From: Heloderma charlesbogerti | Taxonomy: Eukaryota; Chordata; Lepidosauria; Squamata; Helodermatidae | Length of the DNA stretch: 64,000 nucleotides | Direction: 5' to 3' | Assembly: GCA_026122225.1 (NCBI GenBank) | Contig: JANEZZ010003058.1 | Span: forward strand, 310,001-374,000 | Shown here: one piece after another, positions 55,206-64,000 of the stretch | How the letters are laid out: every line of letters begins with the position of its first letter | Numbering within the stretch: position 1 is the first letter of the stretch | Notes under the pieces: generated by a model | Databases searched by the model: none | Told to the model about the DNA's origin: nothing | The model's input: only the letters and a program-made list of their open reading frames with translations | Made by a program: the position numbers and the translations under genes

Positions 55206-55320
55206 GTAGGCAACCTGATATCTTCCAGATGATTTGGACTCCAACTCACATAAGCCGCAACCAGCATGGCCAATGGTCAGGGATTATGGGAGTTGTAGTC
55301 CAAAACATTGGTCGTGCACC
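55206..55320. mobile_element. Foldback MITE, 'CTACAACTCCCA' family
   Basis: The arms 'tttggactccaactcacata' and 'ttatgggagttgtagtccaa' pair, with 'agcatggccaatggtcaggg' at the centre. The flanks TCTAGA on both sides suggest a partial target duplication. Confidence 0.7.
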
Positions 55321-55878
55321 CAGTTGACGATCTGTGGTCTAGAATGTAGATAATAAGTCCAATGATGTTTGATTTCTAATCCTTAACAATCTGCAAAGCT
55401 ATTAATGAAACAAGGAGTGTGGATGGTAGGATCAGAGCATTCATTATGCAACTACAAACACAGCAGGCAGTCTGATCCTTACCGCAGAAAGATATTTGTG
55501 GAAAAAGAACAAAACCTCCAGTAAAGTTATAGATGTTCCAGGAGTACATAATGAACTTGTTGTGTGTGCTCTGTTCACCTCAAGCTGTGTGAAATGTTGA
55601 CTTGGAGATCAATCATATATTCTTTCCCACTGAGCCAAAAAAGGGGGGGGGGGTTGTGTGTATGTACTAAGCCAAGAAATGTATAATTCGGCAAGCCAAG
55701 AGGGAATTATAAAATAACTTTGAGGCTGTGTGGCAAATTCTGGAGATGGGGCTATTACATAGGTAACACTGAGTTATTCTGCTCCCTAGATATAGATATA
55801 TAGATATGTACCATAGATCATGATAAGCTTGACTTCTTGCTGATGGAAGAAGGAAAAGATGGCCTTAAGAAAAGATTC

Positions 55879-55990
55879 CGAGGGCGCAATCCTATGCATG
55901 TTCAGACCGAAAAAAGTCCTACAACTCCTGCATAGCTGCCTGGGGAGCTAGGCCTTTTCTCTGTCTAAACATGCATAGGATTGTGCCCTA
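55879..55990. mobile_element. Foldback MITE (GGCGCAATCCTATGCATG type)
   Basis: 'gggcgcaatcctatgcatgt' at the left and 'acatgcataggattgtgccc' at the right are nearly perfect complements. Relative of 12980-13092. Confidence 0.75.
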
Positions 55991-56339
55991 AAAACCTCAA
56001 AAGAAAGATGGTAGCTTGTTAAATATGTGCAACTGGATGGGGCCCCATTGGGGAAGGGTTGAGAGAATGAATACAACATCAATATTTAGGAGATTTTCAA
56101 TAGCAACACGATGCAATTTTTTTAAAGGCAATCTTTCACTCCAGTCTGCTGGTTGAATTTTAATTGTGCACTGAGGAATACTTAAAGAGCAGCTACCTAC
56201 TACAGTTAGGTGTTGTTCTAGCCTAATATATTCATAAATTCTAATTTTTAGATAAAAAGTGGCACGTCTGCCTGAGGGAATAGAAATAGTATCTGTTAAA
56301 TAGGCACATTTGGAAGATAGTATACAGTGTAAAACATCC

Positions 56340-56460
56340 TTCCCCAATCTGGTGCCCTCCAGAGGTTTTCAACTTCAACTCCCAACAACCTCAGCCAGCA
56401 TGGCCAATAGCCAGGAATGCTGGGAGTTGTAGTTTGGAGGGCATCAGTTTGGGGAAGACT
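56340..56460. mobile_element. Foldback MITE, 'CTACAACTCCCA' family
   Basis: The left arm 'ccttccccaatctggtgccc' and the right arm 'gggcatcagtttggggaaga' are complementary; typical centre 'agcatggccaatagccagga'. Confidence 0.75.
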
Positions 56461-56495
56461 GGTGAATTGCTGCAAAATTATGTATGTTATTCATT

Positions 56496-56751
56496 CAGGG
56501 CTGGCCCTACCATAAGGCAGAGTGAGGCAGCTGCCTCAGGCAGCAAATTTAAAAGGACAGCAAATTGTTAGCTATTCAGTTTAATATTGTGTTTTTAATG
56601 CTAGAGATCAGAAAAGGCACTCATGGGATTTTCTGCCTCATGTGCCCAAATAACATGCCTGGCTTTGAGTCCTATGCACCTTGACTTGGGTGGGTGAAAG
56701 GCACCATTTGCTGCTCCACCTCAGGCAGCAAAATGTCTTGGGCCAGCCCTG
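56496..56751. mobile_element. 256-bp hAT MITE with perfect 8-bp TSD
   Basis: The ends CAGGGCTGGCCCTA and GGGCCAGCCCTG are inverted repeats. It is flanked by TATTCATT (56488-56495 and 56752-56759). Internal 'gcctcaggcagca' phrases occur at both sides. Complete; a related left end is at 148. Confidence 0.9.
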
Positions 56752-57069
56752 TATTCATTATAGAAAAGCCCTCCCTTGGCCTATTTCTGATTCAGTGTAA
56801 TCTATGGATCCAAACCTGCCTCCATAAGGACGAGCTGGCAGACCTCATGAATCATGTACAGTGTCTTTGTTTGTTTTTTTTAAGTTGCCTGCTCAAGTGT
56901 CACACCTACAAAATGTGGATTTTGTTTTATTATGAACGTTTCCTAGACAAGAACTCACTTGTCTATGGATGGAATTTGTGTAATGAAAATGACTGCCTCT
57001 TGCTGTATAGCTGCCTCAAATTGTATTACATACATATAGCATGATCCATCTAAAACTAAGCAATTTTAA

Positions 57070-57160
57070 GATTGCAATCCTATAGCCACTTTCATGGGAA
57101 TAAGACTCACTGGACTTAATGGGACTTACTTCTAAGTTGACATGTATAGGATTGTACTGT
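57070..57160. mobile_element. Small MITE ('GCAATCCTATAGCC…ATAGGATTGTACTGT')
   Basis: The left 'ttgcaatcctatagccac' and right 'tgtataggattgtactgt' are inverted, with 'aatgggacttacttctaagt' between. Best copy of this family in the window. Confidence 0.75.
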
Positions 57161-57370
57161 AAGTCCCAATGATATAATTTTCCATGGGACAAAGTTAGAC
57201 ATATATGCAATTGAAATCAATGCATCTTGAAAATGCTTAACTTTGGCTAGATCAGGCTTGGCATCCCATTAATTTAAGTGGGAGAGTTAAGCATGTGCTT
57301 AATTCTCTGCCAGTGAAATCAGTGGGATTTTAAAGGGCATTACTTTGGCTGGATCATGCCCATATAGTGT

Positions 57371-57620
57371 AATTTATTTATTTATTTATTTATTTATTAT
57401 ATTTATATCCCGCCTTTTTTCCTCCAAGGAACGCGAGGCGGCGTACATAATCCTCCTCCTCCATTTTATCCTCACAACAACAGCCCTGTGAGGTGGGTTG
57501 GGCTGAGAGTCTGTGACTGACCCAAAGTCACCCAGTGAGCTGCCATGGCTGAGTGGGGACTAGAACCCGGATCTCCCGACTCCCAGTCCAGCACTCTAGC
57601 CACTACACCACACTGGCTCT
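57371..57620 (-). repeat. tRNA-derived SINE with (AAAT)n tail
   Basis: On the - strand it starts GAGCCAGTGTGGTGTAGTGG (A-box-like) and has the B-box-like GGTTCTAGTCC about 50 bases on. The body 'gtgactttgggtcagtcaca' and 'gtacgccgcctcgcgttcct' leads to a tail of seven AAAT units. This is the layout of an abundant squamate SINE. Confidence 0.85.
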
Positions 57621-57744
57621 GTGTGTCACTTTCTACACAGAAATGATTATAATGTATGAGGACCATTTGCAATGGGAAAAAAAACTGTGGAAGAGCTTAA
57701 AAAGTAATGCTGATCACACATGGAGCAACTGCTGCAGGGAGGCC

Positions 57745-58000
57745 TACTTGCGTTTTGTAACTTTTATTTTCTCTTAATGACTTTTGTATCACTCAGCTCT
57801 ATTGTGTAAGTAAGTACCTTTAGTTGTAAACTGTTGTGGCTAAACCCTGTGTAGAGTGTCAGTCGCCCCACACCTATAGCCTAAACACCACGTTATTGGA
57901 AAGGGGAAGGTAAAAGAAGGAAGATGGGACTTTTAAGGAGACAAGATATCCTTAAGAAGTTGCTCAGGGGGTCCAGGTCATAAGGGGAACCCTAAGACCC
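57745..58000 (-). mobile_element. Partial LTR, inverted relative to 49277-49825
   Basis: On the - strand it reads 'agggttccccttatgacctg', then 'gaccccctgagcaacttctt', matching the first ~250 bases of the solo LTR with substitutions. The 3' part is absent. Confidence 0.7.
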
Positions 58001-58127
58001 CCCTACCTCAGCTCCCATGTATACCTTTGGCTCCTGCCCCAGCCTTCCACTTTGCTCACCATAAACACACACACCACACACAGGCTCTCCAACTTCATAT
58101 TTGCCCCAGGCCCCATAAATCCTCTGG

Positions 58128-58470
58128 AGCAGGGCTTTTTTACCCAAGGCATTTATCATGCTCTCCTCATTCCCTACTCATGGTTGTTTATGGGTTTTTT
58201 AGATGATGTCGTGACCCTCCAGTTTCACTTCTGTGTCTAACTAGCACTTTCTGCAAGGTTATTTAGAGCAGAGAAAAATGTGGCATTTGATTGTGAAAGT
58301 GAAAGAAAATGCAACTGCCTCTTGTGCATATTTCACTATACCACAGTGCCACCTAGGGGTTATGTAGCGGAAAAGGAAAGGAAAGACTTGTGTAGTGCTC
58401 GGATCTTAATTCTGTGATGAAGCCAAAAGTAGATACAGCGAATTAACAGCCTTGTGTAGAAAAGCTCACA
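58128..58470. mobile_element. ~350-bp MITE, AGGCTTTTAT family
   Basis: The left 'agcagggcttttttacccaa' and right 'agccttgtgtagaaaagctc' are inverted. The interior 'taccacagtgccacctaggg' matches the 7.06- and 29.2-kb copies. Confidence 0.65.
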
Positions 58471-58656
58471 GTCATGAGAATTCGTAGTAAACATACCATG
58501 GTCAAAAGAGATGAACAGAAGAACATAAATGAAGTGGAGACCAGGAGAAGATTGGGTTAATAAACTTTAAATCTTATTTTCATGGTTGGAATTTCTGCTC
58601 TCTATCTCTCTCTTTTCTGGCATAATCCTGATGTCATCACATACATTTTTTTTTAA

Positions 58657-58703
58657 AGGAAGGAAGGAAGGAAGGAAGAAAAAGAAAGAAAGAAAGAAAG
58701 AAA
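58657..58703 (+). repeat. (GGAA)n(AAAG)n microsatellite
   Basis: Pure GGAA units pass into AAAG units. Confidence 0.95.
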
Positions 58704-59545
58704 ATAAGACAGGCTCTGGTTCTTTGTACTCAACCTCTTAACATTTTTTATTTCCTTTTCTTAGTCTGTGTTTGTCCTTTGATGGAATTTCCTACTGAGC
58801 AATAGTTACCATGGTAACCAGGACATGGTTGTTCTAGTAATGAAGAATCCCTAGAGAGCAAATAAACAAACCATAGAGACATAATCCTGCTTTGTATCTT
58901 GTGTATTGTGTATATGTGTGTGCCTTTCAGATGTACATCGTCTGAACAACTACTTGATAAAATCTATTAGAAAACCAACCGCAACTGAATCTGTTAGCTA
59001 CCCTAATTTTGAATGTATGAATGGAACCTGTTCGAATTCTAGACTGTTGCTGCCAAACTTGCAAATAGGTTGCATGAATGCTTTCTGACTGTAAAACAGT
59101 GAGTCTAACATTCCTCTCCATTTCTTGAGGAGAAAAAAGGCTGGGGACTGTCACAGCAAATGTGGACAATATTAAGGAATAAGTAATAGGAGCGTTGTTT
59201 GAAAGAAATAGGTACATTATGAAAAAAATGCACACAACATAAGGTGAATCAGTGACATGCTATTAGCACAATTTGAATTTGGTCAAAAAAGAAGTTAGAT
59301 ATTACAGAATCAGGTAGGACATATTTTATAAATATATATTTTGAGACAGTGGACAAAACTAGAATATTCAATTGCAAGGTACCCCAAAAAAGTAGAACAT
59401 GCTTAATTCCACCAGTTAACAAAGAAAATACTGCTTTGCTTATGAATAATACAGAAACTGAAAATTCAGTTGTTCAATACTATTCGCTTTTTAATATTTC
59501 ACAGACACTAACAGTCATTATATTAATAATTTCCTTAATGGAGGG

Positions 59546-59997
59546 AGGGAGCAATCCTATGGCCGCTAGTCAGCAGCTAGATGGCCATAGGATATGTGGT
59601 TTTCCAGGAACCGACCTCAGAGCCTGCACTCCGAGGTCAGTTCCTGGAGAACCAACCTTCCCCCCCTTCCGCGCTGCCTCGCAGGCAGCGCGGAATGGCC
59701 TGCACTCCGCACTCAGAAGAGGAGCACAGCGCAGCCAAAAAGGGACAAGTCTGGGGGGTGTTCTGGGATGAGGAGGGAGGAAATGTCTGTACAACACATT
59801 CACTGTGTCATGCAGCAGCCTCCTTCCCCGCTTAGCCCTCCCACGGCTAGAGAGCTGCATTCAGCTGTCTAGCCGAAAATGCAGGGCAGGAGGCACAGGG
59901 AGGGAATGATTCTCTCCATGCTTCTCCTGCCCTGCATTGGATAGGCAGTCACCTCTGAGTTTGGAGGCGACCACCAATCCCCATAGGATTGCTCCCT
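59546..59997. mobile_element. 452-bp MITE (AGGGAGCAATCCTATGG ends) inside L1
   Basis: AGGGAGCAATCCTATGG at 59546 is a perfect inverted copy of 59981-59997. The interior has mirrored 'gaaccgacctcagag' and 'ctccgaggtcagttcc' blocks and GC-rich sequence. The open frames here are by-products. Confidence 0.82.
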
Positions 59998-60319
59998 AAA
60001 TGACAAAGATTAGGAGTCTACGGAAACTAATATTATTCAAGATGAGATGGTTAAGGCAATAAAATCACTCAAGTCCAAACAGGCCTCCAACCCAGCTGGC
60101 TTTATAGCAGAAGAAGATAAAACTGTTGTTCTCTACTTTAAAGAAACCACAGATGCTTTATATGGAACGCTAAGACAAGTGTAGTAGGGAAACCTGGAAA
60201 AGGCAGAGTAGATTTTGCCTCATACTGCTCAATATCTTTCTTAAATATTTATGGTAAGAAATTCACAGCAATTCTTGCATCTAGGTTAAAGCAAATTGTA
60301 GGAAAACAAGTGCAATCTG

Positions 60320-60715
60320 CAACAAAATGTCTCAGCATGGAGTACTCTTATTCACTGTTCCAGCAAGTCAGCCAGCCAGCCATGCTTCCCTCATCCGGGA
60401 TATTTCATTCCATTCCACCTCCCACCCAGTTTCCAGCTCCACCCCCCTGAAGAGAGAGTCAGCATTCCATGACCACTGAGTGCACTCAGGCCTCAATGGG
60501 CTGTTTTTGCACTTTCCCCATTTAAGGTTTTTTCCAAAAGCTTTTGGGGGGGGGGGTATTTCTGCAAACCTTGGAGTTCCTCCAAGCCTGATACCTCCCT
60601 CTTGTATGTGTATGGTGACATTTTGGTTACATAAAGACTGACATGTGACTCTGAGTTTTGTAAATAAAGGGAATGAGATATGGACACTGACAAAACCGCT
60701 ATTATTCCAACAAGT
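60320..60715. other. Unidentified insertion within L1
   Basis: L1-like text stops near 60310 and resumes near 60720. The insert has 'ttttgtaaataaagggaatg' (a poly(A)-signal-like phrase) near its end and a G-run at 60546. It could be an LTR fragment, but no terminal repeat was found. Confidence 0.35.
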
Positions 60716-60868
60716 TACTTTTCTTTTAATGCTCAGAAAGGATTAAATCTATTATGGTTTAAATGAATGAAAGAATAAATAAATATCAAACTACCCACAA
60801 TATTTTTGTTTCTGGGTTCTGAGAAGGCTTTTGATACACTCCAGTGGAAATATCTTTTTATAAGTTTA

Positions 60869-61297
60869 AGGGAGAAATCCTGTGTCCCCTAGACAGTGTC
60901 TGGGGGATATAGGATTGTTCAGTTTCCTGGCTACCAGGTCAGAGACAGCACTCTGACTTTGTAGCCAGGAAACTGCGCTCTCTGCCCCTCCCCCTCGTGT
61001 CCGGCATGGAGAGAACTACACCAACTACCTCTCTGCAGTGCAGAGATAGGTAAAGGACATTCCTGGGGGCAGAGAGGGGAGGAGACTGGGGCAGCTGCCT
61101 TACACCTTTTCGTATTGCTGCCTCAAGCTCCTTCCCTCCCCCTTCCTGAACCCTCTGGTAGACTGGCAAAATTGCCCATATAGCTAAAATGCAGACAGGG
61201 AGGCACGAGGTGCTTCCCTCTCTGTATAGCATACTCATGAACTCTGAGTTTGGGGGCTTATGAGTATTCAGGGAGCAACCATGGGATCGCGCCCTAA
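60869..61297. mobile_element. MITE (GGGAGAAATCCTGTG…GGGATCGCGCCC) inside L1
   Basis: The ends are imperfect inverted repeats related to the 59.5-kb element. The interior carries 'gtttcctggctaccaggtca' and 'tgtagccaggaaactg', a hairpin. Confidence 0.65.
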
Positions 61298-62468
61298 AAA
61301 TTTTGAAATTTGGGAGATTCTTTTTCCCCCCAAAATAGATTGGGATAATTTATGAACACTCTAAGTCAAGAGTCCTAGTGAAGAGTTTTGTGTAAGATTT
61401 TTTTTGTTGATATAACATACAAAAGAGCACTAGAAAGGCATTCCCCTCCTCAGTTTAACTTTTCACAGCTTCAGCAGAATCCCTTGCTATCTGTGTCAGG
61501 CAATACAGTGCATGTGCATCAAAGACAATCAACATAAAACAAAGGTCTTCTTTTGTTTAGGGAGAATTAACAATTAAAATGAATGTTAGGCCAATTTTAA
61601 ATTTTGTTTTGTAACATACTAATTTGTTTCATATCTGATGGGGCTGTATCTGGCAAAACATGTTGTTAAAGTTCATTTGGGGAAATAAAAAATGAAGAGT
61701 AAAACAAAATAGTATGTGAGACAGAAAAAGGAAGGAATTGGAATGCCAAGTTATTTATTGTATTATCCTATACCTAAACTCATATTGCTATGAGTTTGGG
61801 TAGAAAAAATATAGATTATTCTCTAATAGTAGTAGGACAGTTATGTAGAAGGCTTCTCCACTGTACCTTGTTATGGTTAGAAAAACCAAAAGCATAGATA
61901 CTAACCCCCCCCCCCCACCATGACGTTATTGGGTCTCCCTGTTAGAGACATGGGATAAATATGGAAAAGAGCAATCTCCATATATGTCTCCTTTCACATC
62001 TGTGATCAGAAATCCTGCTTTTAATGTTCATCAAAACGAGGAAACTTTAAGTTATATGAAAGATATGGTTATAATGTATTTCTCAACAAATCAGTTAGGC
62101 ATATGGGGAGCTTACATAAGTTGTTCAGAAAAAATGTATCCCTCTCTTTCAGTATATCCAAGTATAATGCACAAAGGGGAATTTGTAATATATTACAGAA
62201 GTTGACAGAACTTGAACTTCCATTGGGAAATAAATTATTTTCAAAACTATATCATCTGTTATGAACAATAGGATCTCTTTGGCCCCACAGCTATCTGGTA
62301 AAATGGAAAAGATTTACAATGTTCATTGACTGATGAAATGTGGAAATTTCTTTTTACTAAAGGTTTGAAATTATCCTTCTTTCTACAATTCAAGAAATAA
62401 TTGTTTTAAAATGGTAACTTGATGGCATTTGGCTCCATCAATTTTTAAAACACACACAAAAACCTACC

Positions 62469-62586
62469 ATTCGGTAGATTGACAATGTTACTTTTGTGAC
62501 AGAAATAGACTTTATCCACATATGGAGATTCGGTAGATTGACAGTGTTACTTTTGTGACAGAGGTGGACTTTATCCACATATGGAG
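62469..62586 (+). repeat. 59-bp tandem duplication inside L1
   Basis: Two units of 59 bp start ATTCGGTAGATTGAC at 62469 and 62528 and differ at only a few positions. Confidence 0.85.
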
Positions 62587-62699
62587 GAGATTTGTAAGAG
62601 TCCAAAATATTGGAATATGATAACTCCAACAAATATTTTGCATTATATGGACTAGGAGATGAATGTTGTGAGATTATCTTTAAAATTTATTTATTGCAG

Positions 62700-64000
62700 C
62701 TAGACTAATTTTTGCTAATGCTAGAAACCCCACGTAAAACTGTCTAAAAAAGGATGAGTGCTGAAGGTTTGAGAGATCATAAAACTTGTCACATTAACAA
62801 TGGATTGGATCTAGATTTTGATTCCTGTGAACAGAAAGGCTCCTTCTGTCCATATAAGCCTTTTGATTCAGCACAGGAATCCCACTAGTGGAAGTGGGAG
62901 GAGAAATTTTGAAATGATTTCTTTCATCTATGCCTCCCCAAAATCTGTTCTGGAAGATTGGGGGACCCTCAGAAACAGTGTTGGAGATGTCACTGTGGGC
63001 TGCTGGGGTGGGGGGAGGAAATTACATAAAATTTTCTCCCCCCACCCCCGGCCCCACCTGCCGCAAGTGGAAATATTCTAAGCAGAATTCCACTCTGGGA
63101 ATGCTACCACCACCAGAAGCAAACTCTGGATCCAACCCATTATTATGATTAAAAACATAACTTAAATTGCAAGTAATTAATGAAATATAGGGACTGATTA
63201 TTCTTATATGAGGTTGGGATACCAAATGAATTTTCACAATGCATTTTTATGGTAGAATAAGAATTTCTGCCTTAATATTTTATTTTCTGTTTAGTGTCAT
63301 ATATGCAGATCTAATATATTTTATAAAATAGCAATATAAGAATGCATCTAAAAAATTCTGGAGACAGTAGTTTTTAAGAGAATTGAGGGTGATATAACAC
63401 AGGCATTGCTTCTCATACTGTACATACTACTTTGTTTTGTCCCACTCTCGGGTGTAGTCAGACGTTTGAAATCCTGAACAACCTGTTTACCTGAGGGGGG
63501 ATGACTGCATGTGTGCAAGTGGAGAATCACTGATAGCCCCTTCTCCCTTACAAAGCGCCCCCAGGGTAGGTGATTTGCATTAGGGGAAGGATGGGATGGG
63601 AGACCTTAATCATCCCCACCCCCACCCAACTTCCCCAGAGCTGCTTTTTCTCCCCTCTGTGGGTCCCAGACCTCTGTGTTTGTGAGATACATAGAGTACA
63701 TAACAGCTCTGTTCTGTCATACCAAAGGCCTATCTAAGCCAGCAGATGAGCAGATGACATGTTACACTACAGCTGTGGATGTATGAAGCACTGATAGTCC
63801 CTTCTCCCTTACGAAGTGCCCTCAGGGCACTGAAAGGAATAAAACCATCACTCTTTCAAGTTAAAAAGGAGGCAAAACAAATGCTGTGCAGAATTATAAA
63901 AAAAAGAAGACATATTTATTCATTACCCCCCCCCCAATATAGCTCTGCTGGTCCATGAGAGAAACCCCCCTCAAAATCTACAGTTGGGCAATACTTTAAT
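62700..64000. other. Intergenic, mostly unrecognised
   Basis: 63508-63553 and 63785-63833 share 'actgatagtcccttctccct' and 'tacgaagtgccctcagggca'-like text (a local duplication). 63690-63760 has a diverged SINE-like phrase ('tctgtcataccaaaggccta'). A C-run lies at 63926-63935. Confidence 0.4.

Larger units (their letters stand above)
59345..62700 (+). pseudogene. Decayed L1-like LINE (RT to C-terminus), broken by insertions
   Basis: Translated pieces in shifting frames match the order of an L1 ORF2: EMVKAIKSLKSKQASNPAGF (60049-60108), YGKKFTAILASRLKQIVGK, SEKAFDTLQWKYLF (60818-60859), a degenerate 'STRKAFPSSV…ESLAI' (61423-61490), and a C-terminal stretch 61984-62205 (NPAFNVHQNEETLSYMKDMV). 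Many stops. Non-LINE DNA lies at 59546-59997, about 60320-60715 and about 60869-61297. An old, inactive copy. Confidence 0.75.

Noticed and set aside
57545..57620. Possible tRNA gene on the - strand
   Set aside because: It is the head of a SINE ending in an (AAAT)n tail, with poor acceptor-stem pairing.
59349..59771. 140-codon frame
   Set aside because: The first half is decayed L1 and the second half is the GC-rich interior of a MITE; a chance fusion across an insertion boundary.

Overview
The window is nuclear DNA of a vertebrate, most likely a squamate reptile (lizard or snake). Three things point there: a near-full-length BovB (RTE-clade) LINE with an open reading frame, tRNA-derived SINEs of squamate type, and a mixed load of CR1, L1, another APE-type LINE and many small hAT-like MITEs, several with intact 8-bp target-site duplications (TSDs). 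No bacterial, plasmid or phage features are present.

The only host gene I can support is the 3' part of PXDC1 (PX domain-containing protein 1) on the + strand. Four coding exons lie at 14613-14704, 17502-17619, 22482-22593 and 29807-29924. All have consensus splice sites and consistent phases, and they encode the last ~146 residues to a TAA stop. The first coding exon, which carries the start and most of the PX fold, is not in the window, so positions 1-14612 are the 3' part of a large first intron. A long 3' UTR probably follows; the best poly(A) signals are near 33.48 and 33.54 kb.

The introns and the downstream intergenic DNA are built of nested repeats. (i) 3.6-4.5 kb is a hAT-type element with 8-bp TSD whose interior is a series of palindromes centred on TACGTAAATATTTACGTA; related copies lie at 40.7-41.1 and 41.8-42.1 kb, and a divergent element with the same ends at 18.7-19.4 kb. 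(ii) 41.1-49.2 kb is a decayed APE-type LINE (Vingi/I-like by eye), apparently with an inverted 5' part. It was split by BovB at 44.28-47.36 kb, with an 11-bp TSD and a 20-bp inverted copy of host DNA at the 5' junction. (iii) A solo LTR with 5-bp TSD lies at 49.28-49.83 kb and an inverted fragment of the same LTR at 57.75-58.0 kb. (iv) A decayed L1-like LINE at 59.3-62.7 kb is broken by later insertions. (v) Many ~110-140 bp foldback MITEs and several ~370-bp MITEs are scattered throughout, often inside other repeats.

The most unusual items are the palindrome-array hAT family, the BovB 5' junction with its templated inverted insert, and the BovB reading frame. In that frame the endonuclease Asn motif lies upstream of the first ATG and directly behind an in-frame TGA. 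I see no new multi-gene system. Apart from the retroelement frames and the PXDC1 exons, the open reading frames are chance frames in repeats.
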